Origin: CALODP01 sp942492055
GTDB taxonomy: Bacteria > Bacteroidota > Ignavibacteria > Ignavibacteriales > Melioribacteraceae
Length of the DNA stretch: 64,000 nucleotides
NCBI GenBank assembly: GCA_942492055.1
Contig: CALODP010000019.1
Coordinates: forward strand, 372,001-436,000
Direction of reading: 5' to 3'
The translations under genes and the position numbers were made by a program. Below the pieces are notes generated by a model, which was not told where the DNA came from, did no database searches, and saw only the letters and a list, made by a program, of their open reading frames with translations. Shown here piece after piece: positions 36,101-43,895 of this stretch (the stretch's first letter is position 1; every line of letters starts with the position of its first letter).

Positions 36101-36424
36101 TTCAACCGTACCTATCCACAGAAAACCATTTTCATCCTCATACATAGATGTAATGGAATTGCCCGAAATCGAATTACTATCCGCAGGGTTGAAATTGTAG
36201 ACTTCGAAGTTATAACCATCGTATTTGTTAAGTCCGTCGGTAGTTCCGAACCACATGTACCCTTGAGAATCCTGATGAATTTTAAATATCGTAGATTGGG
36301 AAAGTCCATCTTCAATTGTGAGATGACTAAAAGAAAAGGTTTCGCTTTGTCCGATTATTTTATTCGCAAAGCAAAGCCCAATCAAAATCAGAAGTAATAT
36401 TTTTTGTTTCACGGGGAGTAACAT
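33173..36424 (-). CDS. Beta-propeller sensor histidine kinase (HisKA_3 type)
   Basis: About 1,083 aa. Signal-anchor/signal peptide (ILLLILIGLCFANKIIGQ), then ~14 two-component-regulator propeller repeats (IHQDSQGYMWFGTTDGLNKYDGYNF type) forming two seven-bladed propellers, a Y_Y_Y domain (NFFTIEFSALDYTNPGDNQYAHYLEGLEKDW), one TM near 848, a dimerisation domain with the phosphoacceptor His in AADLHDNVGAGLTEIAIMSE near 883, and an HATPase domain (LTDNGIGI; GNGLNNIRGRAKAINGYIDI). It senses a periplasmic ligand and phosphorylates the adjacent response regulator. The ATG at 36424 is used; the frame extends 10 codons further. Confidence 0.93.
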   Translation of the reverse strand: MLLPVKQKILLLILIGLCFANKIIGQSETFSFSHLTIEDGLSQSTIFKIHQDSQGYMWFGTTDGLNKYDGYNFEVYNFNPADSNSISGNSITSMYEDENGFLWIGTVEGRLNLFDRKTETFKHYILRDKIGTEEFQTIDYRKYPLSFARNVNETITSIIGLDNNYLLIGTWGNGLFLFNKLTGKIESFTNDSVADSTISSDMVTDLLLDKNGAVWIATFGGGLNRIANAERFVRNEERTFEHLSDTRDTNNCICDPDIITLYEDSKGNIWIGTFNEGVARIEAEQKGNTVGQIYSQKYSHSLANPNSLSDNNVMDIVEDKEGDIWIGTFGGGVNQYIYKDDSFSSLKHDPFNEKSLSDNDVLSLFVDRTGILWVGTHLGKGLSKMDRNSVKFGVFQRNRGNSNSLNDDIVWSVYEDEEEEKIFFGTYKGGLNVYDISQKSYSVYQSDFDDEKTISSNHVRVIRKDYRGNYWIGTYDGGLNLLLAAENEFIRFMPNPENPNSITGNQVQAIYIDADTLCWLGVIGGGLLNFSLPEYYETGNLNLTIFRHNKNDNYSISDDRVYSIYEDSFETLWVGTFGGGLNRFDKEKKRFYRYQADLTDSTTISDNKVLCMLEDSNYNFWIGTSGGGLNLLDRENGKFRRLSNKIGFDVQVIYAMLEDNKKDLWLSSDNGLIKFNYVQGNITGFDLKDGLQSMEFSGGAYHKSSDGKMYFGGINGINYFYPDSVRINSIEPQVVISRIKVFNDELKGEREEIILDYDQNFFTIEFSALDYTNPGDNQYAHYLEGLEKDWLYTDANLRMAYYTNLQPGEFIFHVKGANNEGIWNNSGKTLRVEILPPLWKTWWFILLSVLTIGGVVSYVIYLRVRHLLAIEKIKVRLAADLHDNVGAGLTEIAIMSELASVQIKNTPEQAIEQVSSISETARQLVDSMSDIVWFVNPNRDSLHDLVIRLKDSFGELLSSMNISFKTSNLDNIEDVKLPMEFRQNLYLIFKEGIHNCIKHSKCTKIILDVKLSGNNLELQLTDNGIGINQERMTCQGNGLNNIRGRAKAINGYIDIISNANQGTIIRFKGRITVRSKFSFSKNN

Positions 36425-36560
36425 GTTATAAACTATTCTAAGATATTTTATCACACAGACTTAATATTATGGAATATAAGGAGTAATAATTAAAATATCA
36501 TTAAAATAATTATATCATGTAGATCAAGAACCGATAAGAATGAAGATTTATACCATAAAA

Positions 36561-36932
36561 CTAATTATAAATATAGGAACCACTATTATTCTTACCGAGG
36601 AATAATTTATTAATCGGTCTCAAGAGCAGGATAGCCTGTTCCAAAGAATATTCTCCGAATTCCTTTCTATCAAAGACGGCTTCCAAAGAGACAAATGCTT
36701 TGTAAATAATCTCAATCAGATTATTATCTTCAGACAATATTTCGAAAGGAAGAGTGTATATTATATCAAAAGCAGCGCATTCGGCTATACTAAGTAATTC
36801 GTCAAAATCGAGATCTTCCAAGGAATAGTCACCAAAATACTTTCCCCCTTTTTTCCTCATTTTCAACTCATACTCCATTCGCTCCTTTAGCAAAACCACG
36901 GCGGCGGATGTTGGTATTTTCAATTCAATCAT
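36561..36932 (-). CDS. Unrecognised small acidic protein, 123 aa
   Basis: Soluble, acidic and helical (DYSLEDLDFDELLSIAECAAFDIIYTLPFEILSE; YKAFVSLEAVFDRKEFGEYSLEQAILLLRPINKLF), without signal or TM. No family recognised. It starts with an ATG preceded by AGGTAGAATAAA. It lies upstream of the propeller kinase on the same strand with ~137 AT-rich bases between, so it may be separate. Confidence 0.55.
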   Translation of the reverse strand: MIELKIPTSAAVVLLKERMEYELKMRKKGGKYFGDYSLEDLDFDELLSIAECAAFDIIYTLPFEILSEDNNLIEIIYKAFVSLEAVFDRKEFGEYSLEQAILLLRPINKLFLGKNNSGSYIYN

Positions 36933-37076
36933 TTTATTCTACCTCTATGCGTAATTCTTCCTATCTTTAGGATTGCAAATTATTAAATAATTTTTAGAAT
37001 TATTGCTTTCCATATCATTTTCTTTTCTCCCCTATTATCGGCAAGAAATGATTAATCTTGAGTAAGGACAAAAAAA

Positions 37077-38384
37077 TTGATAGCAAACGCACAAAAAACA
37101 ATTAGTAACAAAAAGATATTACTCTTCTGGGGCCCGTTAATATTAACGTGGTTGATGATGTCGGTAGAGGGGCCCTTTATCTCAGCTATCATTGCCAGAT
37201 TAGCGGATCCTAAGTTTAATTTGGCCGCCTATGGCGTAGCATTCTCTTTGGCACTAATTGTTGAGGCACCGATAATAATGATAATGTCCGCCTCAACAGC
37301 CTTGGTAAAGAACAAAGATTCCTTCAAGAAGCTTAGAAATTTCACATACGCTCTTAATCTTTCTATAACGCTTCTAATGCTAGTTCTTCTTATTCCACCG
37401 ATTTTTGATTTTCTTACTATCACACTAATCGGTCTTCCGGTGAATGTTGCGGCTCTTACTCACAAAGCGACATTTCTACTTCTACCATGGCCGGCGGCAA
37501 TTGGATACAGAAGATTTTACCAGGGAATATTAATTAATTCCAATCAGACAAGGAAAGTAGCTTACAATACCATAATACGCTTGGTATTCATGATGGGAAC
37601 AGCGCTAGCGCTATATTACTTAACTGATTTTTCCGGAGTTGTAGTTGGAGCATTGGCTCTCTCGGCAGGAGTAACCTCCGAAGGTTTTGCAAGTAAGTTA
37701 ATGGCAATGTCTTTAATAAAAAACCTAAAGGAAGATCATTCAACCGAGGAACTAAACTATAGATATATCGCGAAATTTTATTACCCGTTGGCGTTAACTT
37801 CAATTATCTCTTTAGGGGTTCATCCAATGGTTACCTTTTTCCTCGGCAAGAGTAGCATGTCAATAGAATCTCTGGCGGTTTTACCGGTCATAAATTCACT
37901 TGTCTTTATATTCCGAAGTATCGGTCTCTCTTATCAGGAAGTTTCTATCGCGTTGATGGGAGATAATTTCAAGAACTACAAGCCACTAAGAAATTATGCT
38001 TTCTTTTCCGGCAATATTGTTGTCATTCTACTGGCACTCGTGGCGTTCACTCCGTTATCGGAAATATGGTTTAGAGTTGTATCGGGACTCTCAATGGAAT
38101 TATCGTTATTCTCGATACTTCCGTTAAAAATATTGGCAATAATGCCGGGGCTAACATTCTTGATCTCTTTTCAAAGAGCAATACTTGTTTACTCTAAAAA
38201 AACAAAGCCACTTACCACAGCAACAGCATTGGAAGTAGGGGGAATACTACTGGTATTATTCGTCACGATACATTTCTTTGACGCGATCGGTGTAATTGCG
38301 GCCGCACTTTCATATGTATTCGGAAGACTTATAGCAAACAGCTATCTTGCCAAACCATACTCCGAAGCCTTAAAAGATTCCTAA
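37077..38384 (+). CDS. MATE-like multidrug/polysaccharide-type transporter
   Basis: 435 aa with about 12 hydrophobic helices; the layout (GPLILTWLMMSVEGPFISAII..., EAPIIMIMSASTALVKN, ALSAGVTSEGFASKLMAM) resembles the MATE/ANK group of the MOP superfamily, though no diagnostic substrate motif is clear. The start is inferred to be TTG at 37077, because TAAGGAC lies 8 nt before it and the next ATG would remove most of the first helix. It converges on the TPR kinase gene; the two stop codons overlap in the tetranucleotide CTAA at 38381-38384. Probably an ion-coupled exporter. Confidence 0.7.
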   Translation: MIANAQKTISNKKILLFWGPLILTWLMMSVEGPFISAIIARLADPKFNLAAYGVAFSLALIVEAPIIMIMSASTALVKNKDSFKKLRNFTYALNLSITLLMLVLLIPPIFDFLTITLIGLPVNVAALTHKATFLLLPWPAAIGYRRFYQGILINSNQTRKVAYNTIIRLVFMMGTALALYYLTDFSGVVVGALALSAGVTSEGFASKLMAMSLIKNLKEDHSTEELNYRYIAKFYYPLALTSIISLGVHPMVTFFLGKSSMSIESLAVLPVINSLVFIFRSIGLSYQEVSIALMGDNFKNYKPLRNYAFFSGNIVVILLALVAFTPLSEIWFRVVSGLSMELSLFSILPLKILAIMPGLTFLISFQRAILVYSKKTKPLTTATALEVGGILLVLFVTIHFFDAIGVIAAALSYVFGRLIANSYLAKPYSEALKDS

Positions 38385-40957
38385 ACTTTAGCAGGGAGTG
38401 AAAAGATAAATTTGCTCCCTTTCCCTACCGCGCTCTCAATCCAGATTGAACCACCATTTTTTCGAACAAGCTCGTCACACATAACCAAACCCAACCCGGT
38501 GCCTTGCTCTTTAGCCGTACCTAAAGTAGTATGATGATATTCGAATTGGAATAATCTTCTTTGTGTTTCCTTGTCTATTCCTAATCCGTTATCCTTCACA
38601 GCTATATTTATCACTCCCATTCCCTGAGAAGCTTCAAGTTCTATTTGCCCGTTTTGATGAGTAAACTTAATAGCGTTGGATAATAAATTTCTCAAAACCG
38701 TTTCGATCATGTTTTCGTCGGCATAAACAAAAGTATTATGTAAGATCTTATTGTCGATTGTAATTTTCTTTCTCTGCGCGCTAGCCGAAAGAAGAGTTAC
38801 TACCCGTTCGCCACAAGTAAAGAGATCGAAGCGATCAGGATTAAAGGCAATTTGTTCGGATTGCAAACGAGACCAATTAAGAAGATTCTCAAGAAGATCA
38901 TATATTCTTCGGGCAGTATTATTTATTGATTGCGAAAACTCCCCTATCTCTTCTTTCGTAAGAACATCATTCTCTTTTATCAGATATTCAGAAAAGCCGA
39001 GCAACGCGTTGAAGGGACTCTTGAGATCGTGGGAAATAATTGAAAAGAACTTATCTTTGGTACTATTAATTCTCTTCAGTTCCGCCTTCGATTTTATCAA
39101 ACTAATATTGAGTCTTTCCAATTCTTCAGCCTTTTTCTCTGACAGATCGTTGCTATACTTTAACTCGTCAACATATCGTTCAACTCTTTTTTCCGCTATC
39201 TTCCTATCTGTAATATCGAGATGATACTCAATGATTTTCTCAAAATTACCTTTTGAATCGAAAATGGAATAAGCATAAATTTCAACATACTTAACACCGT
39301 TTTTATCGATAAATTTATATTCCCTAACTACTTTCTCCCCGTTGTTTCTAATTTCATTAATCGGGCACCCTACCTCATCAGTGCTACAAGGCTCATTTAT
39401 TTTATGGATTACTTGATAACATTTTCTATTTGCAGTTTCCCTTCCGTTCTCTTCTTTGGCGGCTTTATTAGCCAGTTCGATATCGAATGTATTTGCGTTA
39501 ATAACATAAAACGGTTGACTCAAAGAATTTATAACCATGTACAAAAACTCTGTCGTCTTTTTGTTGGTTTTATAGAGATAATAAATTAAGGAGGCGGCAA
39601 TAAGAAGAAAAGAAATAAAAATAATAAGATATATTCTGATCTGCCTTTCCTGACTTACCATCAATTCATGAATCTCATTCTCCTTGGTCAATGTGGAGAT
39701 ACGTTTTAGTTGCGCCTCCGATTCAAGCTGCATCTGAAGATCGGCTATCTTTTTACTCGTTCCGGTATTAAGCAAATTTTCTTTATACTGCGAATACTTC
39801 TTGTAATACTTCAAAGCCTTCTTGTTTTGTCCGAGATTCTCATAAATCTTCGAAAGGAAAAAGTAGTTCTCTTTGATAAGATTAATTATATCATGCCTTT
39901 CGGAGATTTTCACACTAATATTGATATGCTTCAAAGCCATTTGGGAATTGCCCATCATACTATAAACTTCCGCGATTCTGGCGTTGGTTTCCGCAATTCC
40001 GTAAACGTTCCCACTTTTCCTCCTAATATTCAGGGCAGCGTTGAAGTTAACCAGTGCTTTGTTGTATTCACCGAGTCTAAGATATATTTTGCCGTAATTA
40101 TTTAGAGAAATGCCAAGACCTTCCCTATCTGAAATTTGTTTTCTTAATTCGGCTGCCTTTTTATGGTACTCTAATGATGTCGTATACTCTTTTTGATCGA
40201 AATAGATTAACCCAATATAACCGTATACTCTTGCGGCTTGTTTCTTATCATTAGCCTCTAGGAAATGTTCCAACGCATTTTGGAAATTACTCAATGCCTG
40301 ATCATATCGCTTTAAGTTTCGGAAAAGTACTCCTATTTCCAAATAGTAACTCGCTAATTCGATTTTATCATTATCCTTACTCAATATCTTAAATGCTTTC
40401 AGAAAATTAGCTAAAGAGGAATCATAGGCTTCTTGTATTCGGAAAATTTTCCCGATTCTTATATATGAATGTGCTACTTCTTCCGATCTGTTTAATCTTT
40501 CCGCTATTTCCCTGCTAGTTATGAAATACTTGATAGCTTTGTCGAACTCTGCCCACATATCATGGACCAACCCCATATTTGTCATGGAAGAGAGCATACC
40601 CAAAGAGTCATTTTCTTCAATGCTAAGCTTAAGTGCCTTTTCGTAATAGACCATTGCCGTATCGTAATTGGTAATAGTGAAGTAATTATGCCCCAATGAC
40701 AATAAAGCTTCAATCTGCCCCTTTCTATCGGAAGTGGAGTCGGCTATTTTCATAGCTCTATTACTTAAATGGAGAGCAAAGATATGATCGGTCTGAAGAT
40801 TGGATTTAGCTTCCTTTACAAGGAACTCAACCTTTTCTTGATTGGTAAGAGTTTGTAAGTCTTTATCAATTTTCCTTCTTAATGAATCATGACCGACATG
40901 AGCATTAAGATTCGTGGTAATCAAAAGTACGGATAAGAGATAATATATATTTCTCAT
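38381..40957 (-). CDS. TPR-PAS sensor histidine kinase
   Basis: 858 aa. Signal peptide (YYLLSVLLITTNLNAHVG), then eight or more TPR repeats (YDTAMVYYEKALKLSIEEND; YDQALSNFQNALEHFLEAND) to about residue 400, a TM near 452, a PAS domain with a Cys cluster (CYQVIHKINEPCSTDEVGCPI), a coiled coil, HisKA with DKFFSIISHDLKSPFNALLG near 642, and an HATPase (NLLSNAIKFTHQNG; DNGLGID; GTGLGLVMCDELV). The frame extends to 41089, but the ATG at 40957 begins a clear signal peptide. No response regulator adjoins, so it is an orphan kinase. Confidence 0.92.
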   Translation of the reverse strand: MRNIYYLLSVLLITTNLNAHVGHDSLRRKIDKDLQTLTNQEKVEFLVKEAKSNLQTDHIFALHLSNRAMKIADSTSDRKGQIEALLSLGHNYFTITNYDTAMVYYEKALKLSIEENDSLGMLSSMTNMGLVHDMWAEFDKAIKYFITSREIAERLNRSEEVAHSYIRIGKIFRIQEAYDSSLANFLKAFKILSKDNDKIELASYYLEIGVLFRNLKRYDQALSNFQNALEHFLEANDKKQAARVYGYIGLIYFDQKEYTTSLEYHKKAAELRKQISDREGLGISLNNYGKIYLRLGEYNKALVNFNAALNIRRKSGNVYGIAETNARIAEVYSMMGNSQMALKHINISVKISERHDIINLIKENYFFLSKIYENLGQNKKALKYYKKYSQYKENLLNTGTSKKIADLQMQLESEAQLKRISTLTKENEIHELMVSQERQIRIYLIIFISFLLIAASLIYYLYKTNKKTTEFLYMVINSLSQPFYVINANTFDIELANKAAKEENGRETANRKCYQVIHKINEPCSTDEVGCPINEIRNNGEKVVREYKFIDKNGVKYVEIYAYSIFDSKGNFEKIIEYHLDITDRKIAEKRVERYVDELKYSNDLSEKKAEELERLNISLIKSKAELKRINSTKDKFFSIISHDLKSPFNALLGFSEYLIKENDVLTKEEIGEFSQSINNTARRIYDLLENLLNWSRLQSEQIAFNPDRFDLFTCGERVVTLLSASAQRKKITIDNKILHNTFVYADENMIETVLRNLLSNAIKFTHQNGQIELEASQGMGVINIAVKDNGLGIDKETQRRLFQFEYHHTTLGTAKEQGTGLGLVMCDELVRKNGGSIWIESAVGKGSKFIFSLPAKV

Positions 40958-41138
40958 TGAACTACCGGCATTTTCAAATAAACAGAAATAGAGATTTCGG
41001 AAGGAATATATAAAAGGTTTTTCAGAAACAGAATAGTTTTTGATATAAAATAAATGATTTTTATACTCAATTAAATTTTTTCTTCTCAAGCATCTTTCTT
41101 ATTTTACTTTACATTTGTTAAACAAAAGATCTCTAATC

Positions 41139-43217
41139 ATGATGAATAGTAAAATAAAAAACTTCTTTTACCCTAACTCTCTTGCTATCGTCGGAGCTTC
41201 AACAAAAGAGAAGAGTATAGGTTACGAATTACTTAGCACCATAAAGGGTTACGGCTACAAAGGTAATCTCTATCCCGTAAACCCTAAAGCCGACGAAATT
41301 CTCGGTTACAAATGCTTCCATTCCATCAACGAAATAGAGAAGGATATAGATCTTGCTATCGTTGTTGTTCCGAAATTGTTCGCCGAAGAATCGATTGATA
41401 TGCTTTTGGCAAAAGATGTTAAATCGATTATCCTGATCACTGCCGGATTCAAGGAAATAGGCCCCGAAGGGGAAGAGATGGAGAACAGAATAATCGATAA
41501 GGTAAAGAACGCCGGGGCGAGAATGGTCGGGCCGAACTGTATGGGAATTATCAATACTCTAGAGCAAACCAGACTTAACGCTACATTCGTTGCGGAGCGA
41601 CCGGAGAAAGGGAAAATTGCTTTTCTTTCACAGAGCGGAGCTTTGGGAGCCGCAATCTTGAATATGCTAAGGGAAAGCGATATTCGATTCTCCCATTTTA
41701 TCAGCGTTGGGAACAAAGCCGACATGAATGAGAACGACCTTCTGAAATTCTGGCAGGAAGATAATAACATTTCCGTTTCCACCTACTATCTCGAAAGCTT
41801 TGTAGAGGGAGCCGGGTTCATCAGAGAATTCATGGAAGGGAATGTTAAGAAACCGACAATCATATTAAAGGCAGGCAGAACCGCAAGCGGAATAAAAGCG
41901 GCCTCTTCGCACACGGGAGCCTTAAGTAGCAAAGACAAAGTGGTTGAAGCGATGCTCGATCAATTCGGAATTATAAGGGCTAATGACCTGAACGAGCTTT
42001 TTAACACCGCGAAGGGCTTTGAGTATTTCCCGATCCCGAAAGGAAACAGGGTGGCGGTTATTACAAACGCCGGAGGACCGGCTATTCTGGCCGTTGACGC
42101 ACTGGAGAAAGAGGGATTATCACTCGCTTCATTCACCGAAGAGACCCGCGAGAAACTCAGAGAGATTGTTCATCCCGAAGGAAGCATTGCCAATCCGGTT
42201 GATCTTCTGCCGGGTGGAACTGCGGATGATTTCAAAGAGGTTAACCGTCTCGCCGCCGAAGATCCGAATGTTGACGCGGTTGTTTCCATATTCGTGGAGC
42301 CGGTTATGGTAAAAGCTTTCGAGGTAATCGAGGGAATATATTCGATCCCTTCGGAAAAGCCGATAATACAGGTTTGCATGCCGTTGCCGGAGTTCTGGAA
42401 CGAGTACAAGGAAAACTCGACAAAGAATATTCCCGCATTCAGAAATCCTGAAGATCCAGCCGAGATTATTTCGAACATGCTCTTCCACGCCGAAAAGCAG
42501 AAGGAACTCGAAAAGAATCGGGAGGAATATCTGGCTCTTCTCAGCTCAGCGGGAAAAAGTAATCTTTCCGCATCGAAAGGATTCATTCCGCAGGAAGAGA
42601 TTCAACGGATTTGCGCGACATACAACCTCCCCATCACAAGAGATTACATTGTCTCTCCGGATGAGATAGAGAGTTTCGACAAGATCGATTTCCCGCTGGT
42701 AATAAAGGGAATCAATCCGGAGGTAGTTCACAAGTCGGAACTGGATGCCGTTAAGTTGAACATAAAAAACAGAGAAGAATTATCCGTGGCGGTAGGGGAA
42801 GTAATAGCCAGCTTCGCGAAAGGGGGTTACCGGGTAGAAGGTTTCCTTGTGCAGCCATTCATCGAAACAAAGCACGAAGTCTTGCTCGGAGGCTACCGCG
42901 ACCCTTCCTTCGGACCGATAATAATGTTCGGAAGCGGGGGGAAATATGTAGAAGTATTCTCCGACACCACGATGAAATCGGCCTACCTTTCGGATGCGGA
43001 TATAGAGGCTATGATCAATTCCACCAAGATGGGAAAAATTCTCCGTGGCGTAAGGGGAGAAAAGCCGATAGATATGATAAAGTTGAAGGAAATAATCATA
43101 AACTCGGCGAAAATGTTAATAGAAAATGAGAGAATAGCCGAGTTCGACTTTAATCCGTTGATTGTGGCGAAGGACAATTCTCTCCACATCGTCGACGCGC
43201 GCATTAAGGTAGAATAG
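41139..43217 (+). CDS. ADP-forming acetate/acyl-CoA ligase, fused alpha-beta
   Basis: About 692 aa. Interconverts acyl-CoA + ADP + Pi with acid + CoA + ATP. N-terminal CoA-binding fold (NSLAIVGASTKEKSIGYELL; YPVNPKADEILGYKC), succinyl-CoA-synthetase-like alpha domains with the phosphorylated His in AASSHTGALSSKDK near residue 259, and a C-terminal ATP-grasp (beta) domain with PLVIKGINPEVVHKSELDAV near 530. No GNAT domain. In fermenting organisms it makes ATP from acetyl-CoA. The start is one of two adjacent ATGs at 41139/41142; no good RBS. Base composition is GC-richer than the kinase gene beside it. Confidence 0.92.
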   Translation: MMNSKIKNFFYPNSLAIVGASTKEKSIGYELLSTIKGYGYKGNLYPVNPKADEILGYKCFHSINEIEKDIDLAIVVVPKLFAEESIDMLLAKDVKSIILITAGFKEIGPEGEEMENRIIDKVKNAGARMVGPNCMGIINTLEQTRLNATFVAERPEKGKIAFLSQSGALGAAILNMLRESDIRFSHFISVGNKADMNENDLLKFWQEDNNISVSTYYLESFVEGAGFIREFMEGNVKKPTIILKAGRTASGIKAASSHTGALSSKDKVVEAMLDQFGIIRANDLNELFNTAKGFEYFPIPKGNRVAVITNAGGPAILAVDALEKEGLSLASFTEETREKLREIVHPEGSIANPVDLLPGGTADDFKEVNRLAAEDPNVDAVVSIFVEPVMVKAFEVIEGIYSIPSEKPIIQVCMPLPEFWNEYKENSTKNIPAFRNPEDPAEIISNMLFHAEKQKELEKNREEYLALLSSAGKSNLSASKGFIPQEEIQRICATYNLPITRDYIVSPDEIESFDKIDFPLVIKGINPEVVHKSELDAVKLNIKNREELSVAVGEVIASFAKGGYRVEGFLVQPFIETKHEVLLGGYRDPSFGPIIMFGSGGKYVEVFSDTTMKSAYLSDADIEAMINSTKMGKILRGVRGEKPIDMIKLKEIIINSAKMLIENERIAEFDFNPLIVAKDNSLHIVDARIKVE

Positions 43218-43256
43218 AGCGAAAAAAGAAAGTACAACACAGAGTGCTTCGACAGG

Positions 43257-43282
43257 CTCCCGGCAAAGGCCGGATCTACGAC
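43257..43282 (+). repeat. REP-like hairpin repeat, copy 2
   Basis: CTC followed by CCGGC-AAAG-GCCGG and the tail ATCTACGAC. Same layout and tail as 19153-19179 but with a different stem sequence, i.e. compensated. It follows the acyl-CoA ligase stop by 40 bp. Confidence 0.5.
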
Positions 43283-43340
43283 AGCAACCGGATGTGGATG
43301 AGTGTTTACCTAAAATTGAGTAGACATTTGTGCTATATTC

Positions 43341-43850
43341 GGGAAATGGGCTCGGTGTATCGAGAAATGAAATGTATGAGTGGAGAAATGGCTTCGTTGG
43401 GTTGAGCGGAGCATAAGTAGTTGGAGAAATGCCCCGGGGAACGGAGAAATGGAATGTGGGAATAGAGAATAGCGTTCTCTGTGCGAAGAATAGCCTTCTA
43501 CAAATGGAGAAATGGAATCTACAAGTGAAGCGGAGCCTCCGTCGTGTTGGGAAATTCGATATCACTTTTAGTAAATGGAAGGGGTGACTCGAGAAATGGA
43601 AGGGAAAGGTGGAGAAATTGCATATTACTTTAAGTAAATGAGATGTACAAGTGAAGAAATGGACGGGGAGAGTGGCGCGGTGAATCGGGAAAGTAAAGAA
43701 ATTCGTTATAAGTTTAAGTAATTACCCTCTACGGGTAGAGAAATGCTTGCTACGGGTGGAGAAGAACGAAGTAAGATTGAAGAAATAGGATGTTTGTCCG
43801 GAGAAATTACATAAGGGTTTAAGGAATGGGGTGGTGTCTCAAAAATGGGA
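43341..43850. repeat. Degenerate ~20-21-bp tandem repeat, core GGAGAAATGG
   Basis: About 25 units across 510 bp. Cores of the form (G/C)GAGAAATG or variants begin near 43341, 43361, 43382, 43423, 43443, 43463, 43483, 43506, 43526, 43548, 43569, 43590, 43611, 43632 and 43651, i.e. steps of 20-23 (or double). A longer shared segment (AAATTnnnTATnACTTTAAGTAAATG type) recurs near 43552, 43614, 43698 and 43804. Period is not a multiple of 3 throughout and frames are broken, so it is not coding. This accounts for most of the 43218-43895 gap. Confidence 0.75.
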
Positions 43851-43858
43851 ATTATATC

Positions 43859-43881
43859 TCCCCCGCAGAGATAGCGGGGGA
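43859..43881 (-). terminator. Hairpin after the C25-like gene
   Basis: TCCCCCGC (43859-43866) pairs with GCGGGGGA (43874-43881). It lies 15 bp beyond the stop of the minus-strand gene; the U-tract on that strand is weak. Confidence 0.5.
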
Positions 43882-43895
43882 AGGAAATAATTTTT

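Noticed and set aside
43341..43850. CRISPR array
   Set aside because: Units are ~20-21 bp with no separate invariant repeat and variable spacer, cores are degenerate, and no cas genes are near.
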